A program made the position numbers and the translations under genes. From NCBI GenBank assembly GCA_015499995.1, contig JADNRV010000004.1, positions 372,001-436,000 on the forward strand: DNA of 64,000 nucleotides. The letters are read 5' to 3'. The notes beneath the pieces were generated by a model. It was not told the origin of the DNA. It ran no database searches and was given only the letters and a program-made list of their open reading frames with translations. Source of the stretch: Flammula alnicola (Eukaryota > Basidiomycota > Agaricomycetes > Agaricales > Strophariaceae). Positions 44,501 through 57,348 of this stretch are shown here, in pieces; positions within the stretch are counted from its first letter, which is position 1; each line of letters begins with the position of its first letter.

Positions 44501-47500
44501 GCGAAAGAGGGAAGTATAGTCAGATTCTGAAGTAGGACTGAACAATTTGGGGGCTCACTTCATCCTGATCGTTTTGGTTCAGCATACCTTCGTCAAGTAG
44601 GTATGAACGGTCAAGGAGCTCATTAACTTCGTCGAGTCTGGGAGGCGAATTTAGAGCACCAAAAGCCAGCAACTGCCAAAGACCTTGGAAAATACAATTT
44701 TTGGCTTTCGAATAGAGGATTCCCGTCGTTTGAGTCGTTTGCATGAAGAGATCAATTGCCTCGAGGACTCGCCCTTCGGCAAGATGGAGCTCTGCGGCTT
44801 CCATTCTTCGTCCGTGGAGGAGGAGAAGGTCTAATTGCGCCATGTCAAGATTGCGATCTTCAAGATATTCAATCTCTTCGTCCACTGTCTCAAATAATTG
44901 ATGCGCTTTCCTGGGAATGTTGGAGTTAGAAGAGCATGGTTTGGACTACACTGACAAGACCTTACTTGAAATCCTTTCTGTTAACGTAGTAAAGGCGAAG
45001 TACGTCTTGAACAGTCTCCAGAACACCGGGATTGATCTTGTTTCCAGATGTTGTGATAATATTGTGAACGTCGTCAAATTTGCCTAATTTTCGGAAGAGG
45101 AGCGAGGCTTCTGTGAAGTTGCCTGCCAGCCGGTATGTATCTGCCGCCTGGTGGATTTCACCAGCATGCACTAGACAATCAGCCGACAGTCCATAGTAAG
45201 ACTGCTGGGTTTCAAGGTCGTTGGTATTACGCGCGCAAGACGAAAACGCCTCTCCTGCTATCTTGAAGGCGACCTCTCGGTTGCCAGCTTTGCTTTTCGT
45301 AGAGAGAGCTGAAGTCCTTGTTGCCACTTCTCGCAGATAATACGCGTTTGCAACCGCTGCTGCATTCGGTTTCTGAGCTCTCTTGTAGCTATCTCTTGCT
45401 AGAGCATATTTCTCGTTGGCGAATAGTTCTCTGCCTCTCTTCGCCCATTCCTCCTTGGTAGATGGTGCCGCAAAGTCAGCAAGGTGATCGCCTGGTTTGC
45501 AACTACGGATCTGGTCACGGCTTTCCCAAAGAGCCTGGATAAATTAATATGTAACTGCAAACTAGAGAAAAATGGTTTAACAAACCCTCATAGGTTCCCC
45601 CTTCATCGATTCGTCCGCGATCCGTAAGTTGTTACGGGCCCTTGTAATTGCAACATATAGACATTTGAGCTGCGAAGAACATTAAGTATATCTCGGTATC
45701 TATCGAGGAAAACCATACCTCGGAGCATATCGCTGCATGTCGGGCGACATCGAATTCCGGTGCTCTCTTCGACGAATCAGACACTTCGTCGCCAATTCCA
45801 TTGAGAACGACCCTCCACTGATATGAGCTGACGGCAGAATCGTGGAAAAAGTTGTATAAAAAGACCTATGCACGTGTGAACCAAAAAAAAATCCAGTGGA
45901 ATAACAGATACATACATCATTGAATTCCAGGCCCTTGCTGTCATAAAGTGTCCTTAACAATGGACGTAAGTAATGCAACAAGCAGTAGTATAGTCAGGAG
46001 CTCACATGATAAGCCCGATATCCCCGATTTCTTCAACAAGTTGTTGCCTGGCAGCTTCATCGCGAACAAGGATACCTGTTGAATAATATAAAATATTGTT
46101 TTGGCAGTGACTGAAAAATGCCCACATTGATTTGCACCGAGTTCTATCTTCTCATTACTGAGGGTTTTCAGAAAAAAGAAGAGAAAAAAATAACAGCAAA
46201 CAATCTTACCTCTTCCTGTTACGAGATAGAAAATCACCCTAATGTGTTGTTCAGACTTCAGTTAAAACATTAATGAAAAAAAAGCCTACCTCATGAATGA
46301 AACCCGGATATATGTCCGTGTAGAAAATTGGCTTAGCTCCGTCTGTATTGCTGAACTCGCGAGGAAGAGCATCAATTGTGTAGCGCCAGTATTTCAAGAT
46401 CAGGTCGATGACCGATTGAGCACAATTTACAATTCCAGCATGTGAGCGATAATTAACTGCCAGATGGAATGCCTTCGGTGGCTGTAACTTAGGGTTGACT
46501 GGTATCGTGGATGAAGAATTGCTCAATTGGCTTTGCTTCTGTACCCATTGACACAATTTGAGTCTTTCGCAAAGGTTGACGTGTGCGAGGGCTTACTTCG
46601 ATTCTGAACAGGAAGGACTTTAGGTCATTGAAGCGAAAGGAGCTGCCAGCCGAAATTGTCTGTGCGGTATCGCCAGCCCAAAATAAACCATCTGGACTTC
46701 GGCACAATATACGTAACACTAATCCAGAGGATTAGTAAGAAGAAAAAATTTGCTATGGGGAACATACGCAAGGTGTCGATGAGCAAATTGTCTTGTGTCT
46801 CGTCAACATATCTGACAGTGGACAGCGAATGAAATATAAGATATCTTGAATCGCACCCAGACAGATGACATACAGATAGTCAATCCTTTGGCCTATCATC
46901 GACCGTGTGGAAAAAGTACGAAGAATGGAATGGGTTCTACACATTCGATTTAGTAGACAATCCTCAAGATTAACTCACACGACATACCTATCTGACGCGT
47001 CAAAATCACAGAGCTTTTTCTTGACGGCTCGATAGGAGAGAAAAATGTCATATAAATCCGAACGATGTTCCGCAAACGTTGGCTGGGTTCGGCCTGAGAG
47101 GGTTTCATAGGTCTCGCGATCTAGAAAACCGTTGGCTGACATGACGGTTCCCGCAGAGCCCTGAATGACACCTGGATTCGAGAGCAGTGAGAACTTCTGT
47201 TAACTAGAATATGTCAATGAATACGCAACCCATGATCTCACTGAAAACCAATGATGGATCTATTTCAAAAATTTCAATGGAATCACAGTACACGCTTTGA
47301 ATAAACGATCAAGACTGACGGAATTTTTTCTTCAAGGATTGAGTAAAATGGGGCCAGTATTCTCCCATGAACCTATCAAATGTAATAAACTTCCCAGCTT
47401 TCGCTGACGTTGGCATAGGTTGGAATTCAGAAGGATTAAAGCCACTTTCAAAGCAGGTATCTTGTCGGACTTGCTCGATATCTGCTTCGACCATGGCGCA

Positions 47501-50387
47501 AAGCTGCTCAAATATGAATCATATCTTATTTGCAAGTTTAGAAAGGGACGTACTCGATCGAATGTGACGAACAAAGGGAAATGTCTGTCTTCCAGTTGAC
47601 TGAACCGTGGCGGAAGGTCATTTCTCCACTTGTCGTTGTCTTCTTCATTCCGTAGATTCTCGTCGTCGTCGTCGACCCGCTCCAATCTCGGAGATCTCAT
47701 TTCTTTCGTAATATGAGAGGCAGAGGCAAGTGACGCGAGGTACATGACAAAATGCTCTTCAACCTTCTTTGCAAGGACGCGAGATTTAGTGACGAAAATC
47801 TGTCTGGGTCGTGTGCTTTCGCTGCTCATCTGATATGCCCTTTCTATCAAAAGCATCTTGAAGAGCATGGTCGTCGTTTTACTAGACCATCACATTATGA
47901 AGATGTAATTCATGCAAGTTGGACAGATGACGTACCCCGTTCCACTGCGTCCGAGTACGTAGCACGACGATGGATGCTGAATGATGGCTTTCTCTTGAGG
48001 CCTGGATCAACAGTTTCAGCCTATGACAGTAGAGCGGCAGATGACTAGAGACTGACGAGACTTCGAATGGGAATGCAGCATCGCGATCCGCTTCGATACC
48101 TATGTACAGCGACTTATGACATATTCAACAAATACACCCGATAAACTTACTCTCAAGAAGTTCCTAAAATCGAAACAGCCTTAGAGTTGGTTCATCTCGC
48201 TTAAGGGCTCGAAATATTACCTTGGAAAGGGTCACATACTTCTCCAGCCTTGCAGCCAATCAACTTCGTTTCAGGGAGCAGATCAATGTATACATACGTG
48301 AGGATTTTGTGCAACTAGGAATTTTGATGAGCTACAAATGCAATGGATAAAATGCCTCCATGTACCTGATTACTGTCATCCGGAGGCACATCTGGCAGGG
48401 TTGAGTGGAGCTTTCCTCGTTATTTAATACAGGATCCGATGAAGCAAGGTCTCCGTAGGTCGCAGGTGCATAGACATTGCCACCACGAGACAGGCAAATG
48501 CGTTCCAAACACCTGGTTTGAGGGTCACATCAATCGCAATAACAGAAACGACATGGCTTATATCTTACCTTGCCTTGTATAACTTTCCTCGCTTGCTGAG
48601 GTTAGACGCTACGCCTTCCCACATGCGTCCATCCATTTGAGCATGCGTGTAAATGCCGAAGATTCGCAAAACTAAGGAGAGAAACATAATATTTGAATAT
48701 TGGAATGTCGTTGAAGGAAGCATCAGGACCTTGGGATTCAGACTAGGAGGTATTTCAGCATATTGACGAATGGTGTATAGACGCGGCGTCCACTTACATT
48801 GTTATCGTAATCAACAACACAATCGACTTGATACTACAAAACGATGATGAGTTTAGGTGGTCACGCACTAAAGTAATTGGTACACTTACAATTAGACGAA
48901 GATCTCTCGTCATCTTCGCCTCAAATATCGGAATATCGGTCGTCGGTCCATTCAATCGTTTCTGATTGTCGTCCGAAAAATGGCCATTCGATAAGGCTCT
49001 GCAGGAATTGTTATTTAAAATAGCCAACAATAGTGATGATTCTGTATATTCTGCCTTACTTGATCTTCTTGACGATGATACCAAACACTTTCCCGCCCTT
49101 CGATGGAAGTCTCTAAGATGACGGTCAGCGCGCGAAGAGACAAGGATGCGCCATTCTCCAAAGCCCTCTGGGCTGTCGAAGTACAGGGCCCTGAGAAGGA
49201 AAGTGTCAGAGCTAATCACCGTTTGAGAAAAGACGAACGATTTCATAGGTAGGACCATGGGAAAAGCCGAGTTTGTGTCTGTGACCGTCGTTGGGGCTGG
49301 AGGAGGAGGAGAATCGTCAGTAGGTGAGATCGATTCCGTCAAAATTTTGAGATCATCCGGACGGTCTTGCGGGATGAAGCTTTCTTTGATAGAATTTGAT
49401 GTTTCTGGAACTCGTATCCTAGACAAATAAAACTGCTCTAATGTTAATATTCAAGTCAAACACTGGTCAGCGATTGCTCACCTCGAGAATAATCTTGAGA
49501 CGCTGGAGGAGAGAAACAGCAGCAGCTTCAGCATCTCGTCGGGTTCTTGGAATAGGAATATTCAGGGCAGCAAAAGGTCTTTCATCCAATGCATTATTGC
49601 GGGTGGCTTTCTTCGCCAGCTTCGCTTGCTTCTGACTACTTTTTGCGAAGATCTTCTTGGATGACGCAGGTCGCTCGGCATTGACCTGCAGTCTATCTTC
49701 TTCCAAGAAGATCCCGGCAAAAAGCGCCTGCAATATCTCCGGTGCGAGATTTGCAGTCTGATGGTGATTGCGGACAGTCTCATCGGAAGATAAATGGAAC
49801 AGGAAAAAGTGGGAGAGTTTCGATATCAACTTGGAAGAAAATGAAGATTCAAATGATTTGGGCGAGGTTGGAAATTGTTCAAGGATCCATTCGCTCAGAG
49901 GTATCTCGTCACTTAATCCTGATTGATCATGGTCAATGATATGCCCTGGAATGAAAGCGGGATACCTACCTGATAATATGAGTTCAACGATGTGGCTGTT
50001 GTCGAAGACGTCTTCGAGGGCTTGGACATGATTTGCTCGACTGAGCACGGATGCGAACTCATTAAGAGCATCATTGATCTTTCCCAACGTTGTGAGGTTG
50101 GTAGGGTCGAACAGTCCTGTTCGGTAGGTGACTTTGCGTGTTTGATTCATGGTGGGATGCAAGAGCAAGTCAAACAAGAAGTTCACGCAGACGACGGCTT
50201 TATAGAGGGCTTTGCGGCTTCTCCAAAGAAGCAACTGCGGAGAAACGAGGCCGTCACATGCCTTCATGGTGGGCGCTAAAGCTCTACTAGTAACTGAAGC
50301 ATTCGCAGGGTAAACTTGCCTTTTGCACACTAAAAGGGCTTCAAAGTCTCGCCATAGACGTGTGCTTACTAAAATTCGATCTGTCAT
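41565..50387 (-). CDS. Very large UvrD-type superfamily 1 helicase with TPR-like region (TRANK1-like)
   Basis: Multi-exon gene, about 2,100 residues or more. The N-terminal region (MTDRILVSTRLWRDFEALLV at 50387) is helical and unassigned. Then PEGFGEWRILVSSRADRHLRD, the Walker A YVLGRSGTGKTTTMLFKML (split by a 54-nt intron), FVTKSRVLAKKVEEHF, YVDETQDNLLIDTLLLR (Walker B, DExQD of UvrD), LFWAGDTAQTISAGSSFRF, NYRSHAGIVNCAQSVIDLI, TLYDSKGLEFNDV and CLYVAITRARNNLRI (motifs V-VI). A TPR-like helical region follows (FANEKYALARDSYKRA, YGLSADCLVHAGEIHQAADTYRLAG), then WIGKLHEVLNPPYYALGSTSNLD, GSPLDEMVQL, and a C-terminal helical tail ending HSDSWDDDST. Motif order fits fungal TRANK1-like P-loop proteins. 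The 41.6-43.4 kb part is assigned to the same gene with less certainty and could be separate. Cellular role unknown. Confidence 0.75.
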
Positions 50388-51599
50388 ATTGAAAATAAGG
50401 AGCGTATTATTGGCTAAATGCTGTGCGGAGGGGGAAACGAACGAACTTTGTTGAACGAAATCGAAAACGGGGATGTGGGAAACACGGATTATGAACCTTG
50501 TTTCTTATCGTGGTTCACTTCTCAAAAGAAGTTCTGTGACCAATGTGATTATCTCAATCCAGTGGCAGCCGCAGGTCCACAGCGCCCACATAACATGAGA
50601 ATGGCAGATAAGGCGACTTTGTGAGCAGGTGGTCTCGAGGCGAGGTGCAAATCCGAATAGAATACGGCCCCAATTGTGTTTTTTCCTTAGGAAATTGCCA
50701 GAATTTTTGCCTATACATCCAGAGAACCCCAGGCGTTTCCGGGGCTTTGTTTTATGTACGCCTGTTGAATTGGAGTGGGTATTAGCAAGGGATGTTTGAG
50801 AGTACCAGGACACTGATTCCAGGGCTGCATTACGCGAAGAGTTGAGTAGCATTCGAGGAGAAGACGAAGCCAGAGCACTGTGCAGTGAGTTTAAAATTCA
50901 TGGCGAAGGTGAAATCAAGGTGAAATAGGTCACCGGTCACTGCTCAGAGGGTGTAGGCGAAAAAAATTAGGTTCGATGTTGCGTCCTTACTCGTGGGAAA
51001 GTCGCCTATATGCGTCGCGTCTCGTCTCGAGCTTCAAGCAGCTCAGCAAAGGCTACTGACTCCCATGAAATCTTCGTTCAGGAACTATCCAGAGAAAACA
51101 TCAAGCAGTCTGCTTGGCCCTTTGAATTTCTAAATTGCATCAGTCATGGAGAAACTCAAACTGCGGACCGTCAACTTGAATATGTGTGCATATTACCGTG
51201 ACTTTAATACTCGGTTGTAATTGATAAGCTACACGATTGCATCCAATGACTTTTGTCCAGTGGACCCTGCGCAGCCTCTGCGAAGTTTTATAGCTATCGC
51301 TGATTTTCACTTTGTCTCCAAATAAACATCGAAAATGAATTCAGATCCAGGACCATGATTCATGAAAGGTATCAGGAGCAGTGGCTGTGGGAATGAGGGA
51401 TTTGTCCAAATTGAAATTGGCACCGCCACGTGCAGTTGCCAGTGTCGCAGCGGAGGTCGAAAGCATATGTAGCCAGGCCTTACCTCGTACTTATTAGCAT
51501 TCCAACAGGCCCTCATCGCTCCTCATATCCAGCTTCCCTCTCTGCTTAGCCTCGAATCTGCTAGACGCCAATTTCAGACCGTAATCTACTTCTTTCGCT
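50388..51599. other. Intergenic between helicase and Rab genes
   Basis: About 1.2 kb between two divergent genes, so two promoters are expected. Further 5' exons of the helicase could lie in 50.4-50.9 kb on the minus strand, but I could not connect them. No repeat or RNA gene seen. Confidence 0.4.
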
Positions 51600-52523
51600 A
51601 TGCCACCTCCGCACTATGACTTTCTGATCAAGGCAAGAAGTTAGTATACTTCGAACGACATTACATACTGACAACATGTCTTCCGTCACTCAGCTTTTGC
51701 TCATTGGAGATTCTGGTTCGTGGAAGTTCCCCGTTCTCTTTATACTTACTGACCGTTGATTTGTTTCCAGGTGTCGGCAAGTCCTGCCTCTTGCTGCGTT
51801 TCTGTGACGACGCCTGGACGCCTTCCTTCATTACCACAATCGGTATTGACTTCAAGATCCGTACAATTGAGCTTGACGGCAAGCGAATTAAGCTGCAGAT
51901 AGTGCGCATCCTTAAATGTTTTCTTTGGCCACACCACTGACAATCTCATTTTTTGTGTAGTGGGACACGGCTGGGCAGGAGCGGTTTAGGACCATCACGA
52001 CGGCCTACTATCGTGGAGCTATGGGCATCCTGTTGGTATACGATGTCACAGACGAGCGTTCGTTCAACAGTGAGTTCATCCCAATCATCAATTATGGCGT
52101 CAATCTTTATTGTGTACCCCTTACCCCTCATCAAGACATCCGTACATGGCATTCTAATATCGAGCAACACGCATCGGAAGGCGTCAATAAGATCCTAATT
52201 GGCAACAAGTCGGACTGGACGGACAAGAGGGCAGTCACTGAAGAACAAGGCCGCGAGCTTGCCAATGAATTAGGCATCAAGTTCATGGAGACGTCCGCCA
52301 AGGTAAACGAAGGTGTCGAGGAGGCTTTCTTCACACTGGCAAGGTTAGTTATCTGCGTTTCGTCCTTCTTTCTCCCGCTAATATGAATTTATTTTTTATC
52401 AGAGATATCAAGACCCGCCTGATTGACTCGCAAGCAGAAAACGCCGCACCAGGCGCTGCTGCGACTGACTCAGTGAAAGTCAACCAGCCCGCGGCACAGT
52501 CGACACAGGGCTGCTGCTCATGA
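51600..52523 (+). CDS. SEC4: Rab GTPase, Sec4/Rab8 (Ypt2) subfamily
   Basis: Controls post-Golgi secretory vesicle delivery to the plasma membrane, central to hyphal tip growth. Exon 1 (51600-51632) [11 protein letters not shown]; intron 51633-51693 with a GC donor; exon 2 (22 nt) LLLIGDSG; then [10 protein letters not shown] (G1), [17 protein letters not shown] (effector region), LQI | [22 protein letters not shown] (G3), NKSDW (G4, NKxD), [10 protein letters not shown] (G5, SAK). The C-terminus GCCS, stop at 52521-52523, is a dual-cysteine geranylgeranylation site. About six exons. An alternative start, ATG at 51676 (MSSVTQ then LLLIGDSG), lies inside intron 1 and would drop the conserved YDxLIK. 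Near-identity to the Sec4/Ypt2 switch regions makes the family call firm. Confidence 0.94.
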
Positions 52524-52904
52524 ATCTTGGTCCCCTCCTTGTTGTACCACTGTTTTTTTGGAACTCTGTCGCTCCACTGTTGTGTTTTACGTACGTCTAC
52601 ATATAAATATGTGAGTATGCCCGTACGTATGCCCACAGTACTTACCCTTTTCTGCCGTTTGTACGATGACGCACTCTTTTCCTGTCTCATGTGGTACTAG
52701 ATTCAATGTTTGTTTGTCCATCCGCCCCTCCATAGTTCGGCCATCTTTCTACCAACCTACTTGGGCTTCCTATCAGAGTGTAATACATTTGCATTGACAT
52801 TATTACAACGGAAAAGGACAAGTAACTAAAGGCTGTATTCAAGGCAAACCAAACAACGCTATCGCACCATCCACCCACTCCGACAAGGGTGTATACCAAG
52901 TGAA
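52524..52904. other. Intergenic between convergent Rab and ARP5 genes
   Basis: 381 bp, pyrimidine-rich at its left part. 3' UTRs of both genes expected; nothing else recognised. Confidence 0.5.
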
Positions 52905-55900
52905 TTAATCCACATGCATCTTATCTTCGTCTTCGATCGACTCTGACGACGGAACAAATGCGCCGTTCCAGTTGCTACCCCACCACCTCTTCACCCGTTC
53001 TCCACCATACTCCTCGTACTCTTGCTTCGTCACACCGACCCTGGCGAATTCCTCCGTTCTGCTAAAAGAAGCCATCCCTTTCCACGCATCCAGTGCAGGA
53101 TCAGCGGCGCACCTGACGCTGATAGGAGATCCAGGAGGTAGGAACGATTGCAGAGTGGCGTGCAGGCGTTCTTGGAGCCCGGGAAATTGAGATGCAGAAC
53201 CTGCGAGGAAAACATTCTAATATTTTGAGATTTAGGGCGCGTTCTCCTCGTCAAAGTAAGGAGAATTACGTACCTGAATAAGGCTGGCTCTATCGCGGGG
53301 TAATCCAAGGTCCCACTTCGAGACCTAGATTCGATGAAAGACGGGACGAGATTTTGTATAACCTCCGCCAAGCCTGCAGAATCTACACCAGCCATCCCTG
53401 GCGAAAAATACGCTTCGCATACCCGCCAACGTTCAGTGTTAAGATGGATTCGTGTCCTGCCTGATAGGTATTGTGGACATCTCATTAGCAAACACGAAAT
53501 ACAGTACAGAGCAGGCATACCTTCGATATCGCCTTCCTCATAAGAGGGCCTGAACGCAGACATAAGTGCTGAACGTTGTGTCGTTATCGATGCATGTGTG
53601 TGCTTGTTCGTAAACGTTGGATCGTGTGTAAGCAGTTTCTGCTCTATGGCTTGCAGTTGTGTGAGGTCATCTTCCTCATCGGAAGAAGGCGCTGCTGTGT
53701 TCTTGTTCAAGAGTGATCGGTTAGTGGATGGAGATGTTACTTCACTAGACGACTCACGATTTTGCGGTAAATTGCCCAGTCGGCATCGTCTGCGCCGAAC
53801 ATGTCCTCTATAGATGAGAAAATAAATAGAAAAGACTAATTTGAGTGAATGTGCTGATAACGTACCTCCGCCTCCTTTTCGCTTCTTTGCTTTGGGTACA
53901 CGGTCATCAGCCGCCAGAGAAGCAATATTCTTCATCCTAGCCTGAGCGGCGGCACTTTTCCTGTCGGTCAGGGCCGCCTTCCTACGAGCTCTGTCCTTGA
54001 TCTTGGCCATAAGAGCCTAGCAAAAAGAAAAGAAACACTGTCAGTCCAAATACTGAGGTAAAGGTCATGTCATATCGGGAGCGTAGCGTACCTCTTGCTC
54101 TTGCCTCAACTTCCTCGACCATCCGCCCAGATCCACGTCACGCTCCTCCTCTTCCTTCTTCTCCTGCTGTTCTTTTTCTTCCTTCTCACGTTCTTTTTCT
54201 TTCCGAGCACGCGCACGAGCCTCGAATCCGGCTTTCATGAGTTTTTGCTTCTTCTTCTCTTTCAAGCCTTCTTCGTCGAGCTATCGAGCGGTATTCAACG
54301 ATGTTAAAAAGATTCAGAGAAATGAAAGACATACATCGGCATCGGGAACGTCAACGAGAGGAAATGAAGGTTCCTCTTGCTATGAGGATGGAAACCAGGC
54401 GATTAGAGCGAATTAGAATTTATAGAAGGGAAGAGCCTACAGGGCCATCTTCGGCCTCTCCTGCTTCTTTCTTGCGGGCCTTTTTGAGATCATTTTCCAG
54501 CCTCTTGATGACTTCATCCAAAGCAGCCTCGTTATCGAGCCCTTCTGCTTGAAGTTTGCTCTGCGATAGATAATAAATGAGTTATAACCCCAGCATTTTG
54601 AATTCAACTATGAACATACCATCCACTCGCGTTTATTCTCGGTGGCTTTAGTCTCCTTCAAGTTGCTCAAATATTGCAAATCGCTCTCTTTTCGCAACAA
54701 CTGTCGTTGTTCGCAGAGTTAGCTATCGAGCAAGGAAATAGGAAATGCAAAGAAGACGCAGACCTTCTCCATCCGTGTCTTCGCAGCCATCTCTTGCAAC
54801 TTCCTCCCTTGCTCTTTCCTCTTCTCTGTGATTCGTATGAGCTCTTCTTCTGTTTTCTCTTCTGTGATGGGAAGGGTGAAGGGAAATTGCACAATCACTT
54901 CTGAAGCACGCATATTCAGTGGGTCGCGGAGTTTTCGTAGAAGATCCGGAAATCAGTCGCTACTTCGCAGAAGTTGTGCAGCATCCACTAGAATAGATTT
55001 AGAGGGGCATGATTACACGTAGGTGCTGTGAACTCACGTTCGTTTGCACCGTAGTTACACGTGTGGGGAAGTTGGGGTACTTGAGTTGAATCAGTTTGAG
55101 AAGGTATTCGGAAGACTGAGAGGCGCCCCAGGGTATGCTATTCAAAAGTGTCAGTCCATCGAGCAGTCAAGGGAACTGTGCTTTGCGTGCCGTTTTGCGT
55201 GGCTCAAAAGGCCTTTCCCTCTCAGGATTGGAATAACAGATGTTGACGCGGTGTTGAAGGATATTACAAGCCCATTCGCTGAGAAAGGCTGGGTCGGTGG
55301 CGGAAGGTTGTTCTGATAGAAGGACATAATGCCATCAACGCAGTAGGTCAAGGATGGTACTGAATACAGCTCGAACATGAGCTCTGAAGTCACTGAATGG
55401 AGGATGTATGAGTTTTTTGAACGAACATCATAGATGAGCATAATGCGCGTAGACGTACGCGCTCGAGAATGCAACGGGCTACAAAGGCGTTCCGTCATGA
55501 GCACAGGGTGCTCCACCGTAGGTGTGTCAATGCCAAGTTGTATGAAGGCATAGTCAAGTGCATTTTCCTACGTCTCGAGAAAAGGGTCATAAGGTTCCTC
55601 GACGAATTCTAAGCGGCCGATAACCTTGCACTCACCAACGCGTCAAAATTCAACAAAACATCACCTTCCCATGGCGTCCTTGCCTGACTCCTCGCCCCGC
55701 TCTCCGAGTCGATGGCCTCACCGAACAGGAGCAGCGGCTTGTTCGTCTTTCGTTCTTTATACTTGGCTACAGCGTTGGGACCGGTATAAGGCATCAAGGA
55801 CGTGCCGAAACCCCATCGGAGATTAGTGGACCCATTGTCGATAATGATGGGTGTATGTGCGTCGCGGTGGTTGTCGTATGGCTCAGATGTTGGCGGTAGA

Positions 55901-55965
55901 TTCGGCAGGTAGGTCGTTGGCAGACGGTGGATGTTCGGAGTATCAGTCGTTATTTCTGAATCCAT
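52905..55965 (-). CDS. ARP5: Actin-related protein 5 (INO80 complex subunit)
   Basis: Nuclear actin-related protein that couples the INO80 motor to nucleosomes. Start MDSEITTDTPNIHRLPTTYL at 55965; then PIIIDNGSTNLRWGF (actin phosphate-binding loop 1), NKPLLLFGEAID, LDYAFIQLGIDTPTVEHPVLMTE, SYSVPSL-type segment with TYCVDGIMSFYQNN, and VISFNTASTSVIPILRG. A long charged insert with coiled-coil character (KEKKKQKLMKAGFEARARAR, KEKEREKEEKEQQEKKEEEE) is the ARP5-specific insertion. Then DMFGADDADWAIYRKI, HLNTERWRVCEAYFSPGMAG (conserved RxxxPE-like region), NLVPSFIESR, and the C-terminus ending KMHVD at 52905. About ten exons. No certain frame break noted. The upstream region (55.97-56.5 kb) contains its promoter. 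Confidence 0.92.
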
Positions 55966-56507
55966 AGTGGAGGAAACGCCAAATGGGATGCTTGGGACGC
56001 CTCGCTGTTAGTGCTTCAATGTGAATGAAGCCTATGATAAAGTTGACATTTACATACAAGTCGCTAGACAACTTCGCCGTCAACGTTCTATTTTTACGGT
56101 CTGCGATCAGGCTGAGCCCAGAGTGGATTTGAAAATGCTGGCTGCAGATTTGTGGCCTTCAACGAGGGAAGGTAATTATGGTGGAAGCAGAGAGGCAATC
56201 GCGCTTCTTGGGAACATTGTAAAGGGTACAAATGAAAGATGTTGAACGCGAGCGCGTCCCCCTAGTCAAAGTATGATCACACCATGCAGTAAATTTGCAC
56301 TTCAACACTTTGTATGGGCATTTTTCGGTACTCTCTCCCTTGGCGTCTTACATGACATATAAAACGCTCCTGTGTGCAAGTTGCCAGGGTCGACGATTAT
56401 TGAAGATGGGTCGACGAAGGCAGCGACTGAGCCGAACCAAAGCAATCTGGCAGTACATACATAAAGGACCTCAATCGTCTTGCAATCATCATCGTAGACT
56501 CGTGACC

Positions 56508-56674
56508 AGCCTTATATGAGTGCGAAAACCCTCGATATAAGGACTGGAAAACCGGGACTTCCCGGCTCTTGTCGCGCGCTATGATCGAAAGTGGAGTGTT
56601 CGGACATCACCGACTGCCCTTTTTAAGAAAAAGACCTCGAAAAGGAAGGTACGTTTTGGCAGAGCGCGTCGACA
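56508..56674 (+). repeat. Inverted repeat arm A
   Basis: About 165 bp that recurs inverted at 57349-57520. The best-conserved core in both arms contains CCGGCTCTTGTCGCGCGC followed by TATGATCGA, and GGAAGGTACGTTTTGGCAGAG. In translation the arm reads SRAMIESGVFGH...PFLRKRP..GRYVLAE. Arms differ by substitutions and small gaps, so the duplication is not recent. Confidence 0.75.
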
Positions 56675-57348
56675 GTCGTCCTTGCTTGCTTCCCTCCCTC
56701 ATCTACACTCACTTCTGCTGTATCTGATACCTCCAAAACCATCTTTCCGTGTCAAACTCTCCTCAAGCCAACAATAAAATGTACCAGTAGCGACCTCGAC
56801 GACAATGAGCTTTGCTTTGCCAGGAACTTTGGCCGAGGACAAGCTGCTGAGAAGATCACAACGCGAATCAACTTTCCAGAGCTCGAACATCCAGAAGATG
56901 CGTCTTTCCGAATGGGACCTCAGCGTATCCAATACTGCCCCTCTACCGGGTCCAAGTTTGACATCAATTACATATGGAATGCTGGCTCCGCAGACACCGT
57001 TGAATATGGTGGATTTTGGGTATGCAATGGAGTCGGACAGGGGCAGGCAACAATGTAGCAGATTGGACGGCTTCTGGGGACTCCTTTCCACTGTAACTAT
57101 ATCATGAGAAATCTATTGCCAATGTTTGACTGTTCAACGTCATCTTCTGTATGATCAGAACTCCATCTCCCTGTCAGGAATCCGTCCTTCGTTCACCATT
57201 CTCATTATCTCAAATTCCGTGAGTATGAAGGTACTGAAGCCATCCATCGAGAGTTGGACCATATTCCATAGCATAAAATTGAAAGAAAGGACTACATGTG
57301 AAGGTAGGGAATGAAAACGGACAAACGCGAACGCGAGACGCGAGTTCG

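Noticed and set aside
56785..57055. Plus-strand open stretch between the inverted repeat arms as a gene
   Set aside because: No start codon, signal peptide or exon series could be tied to it; kept only as a note in the intergenic entry.
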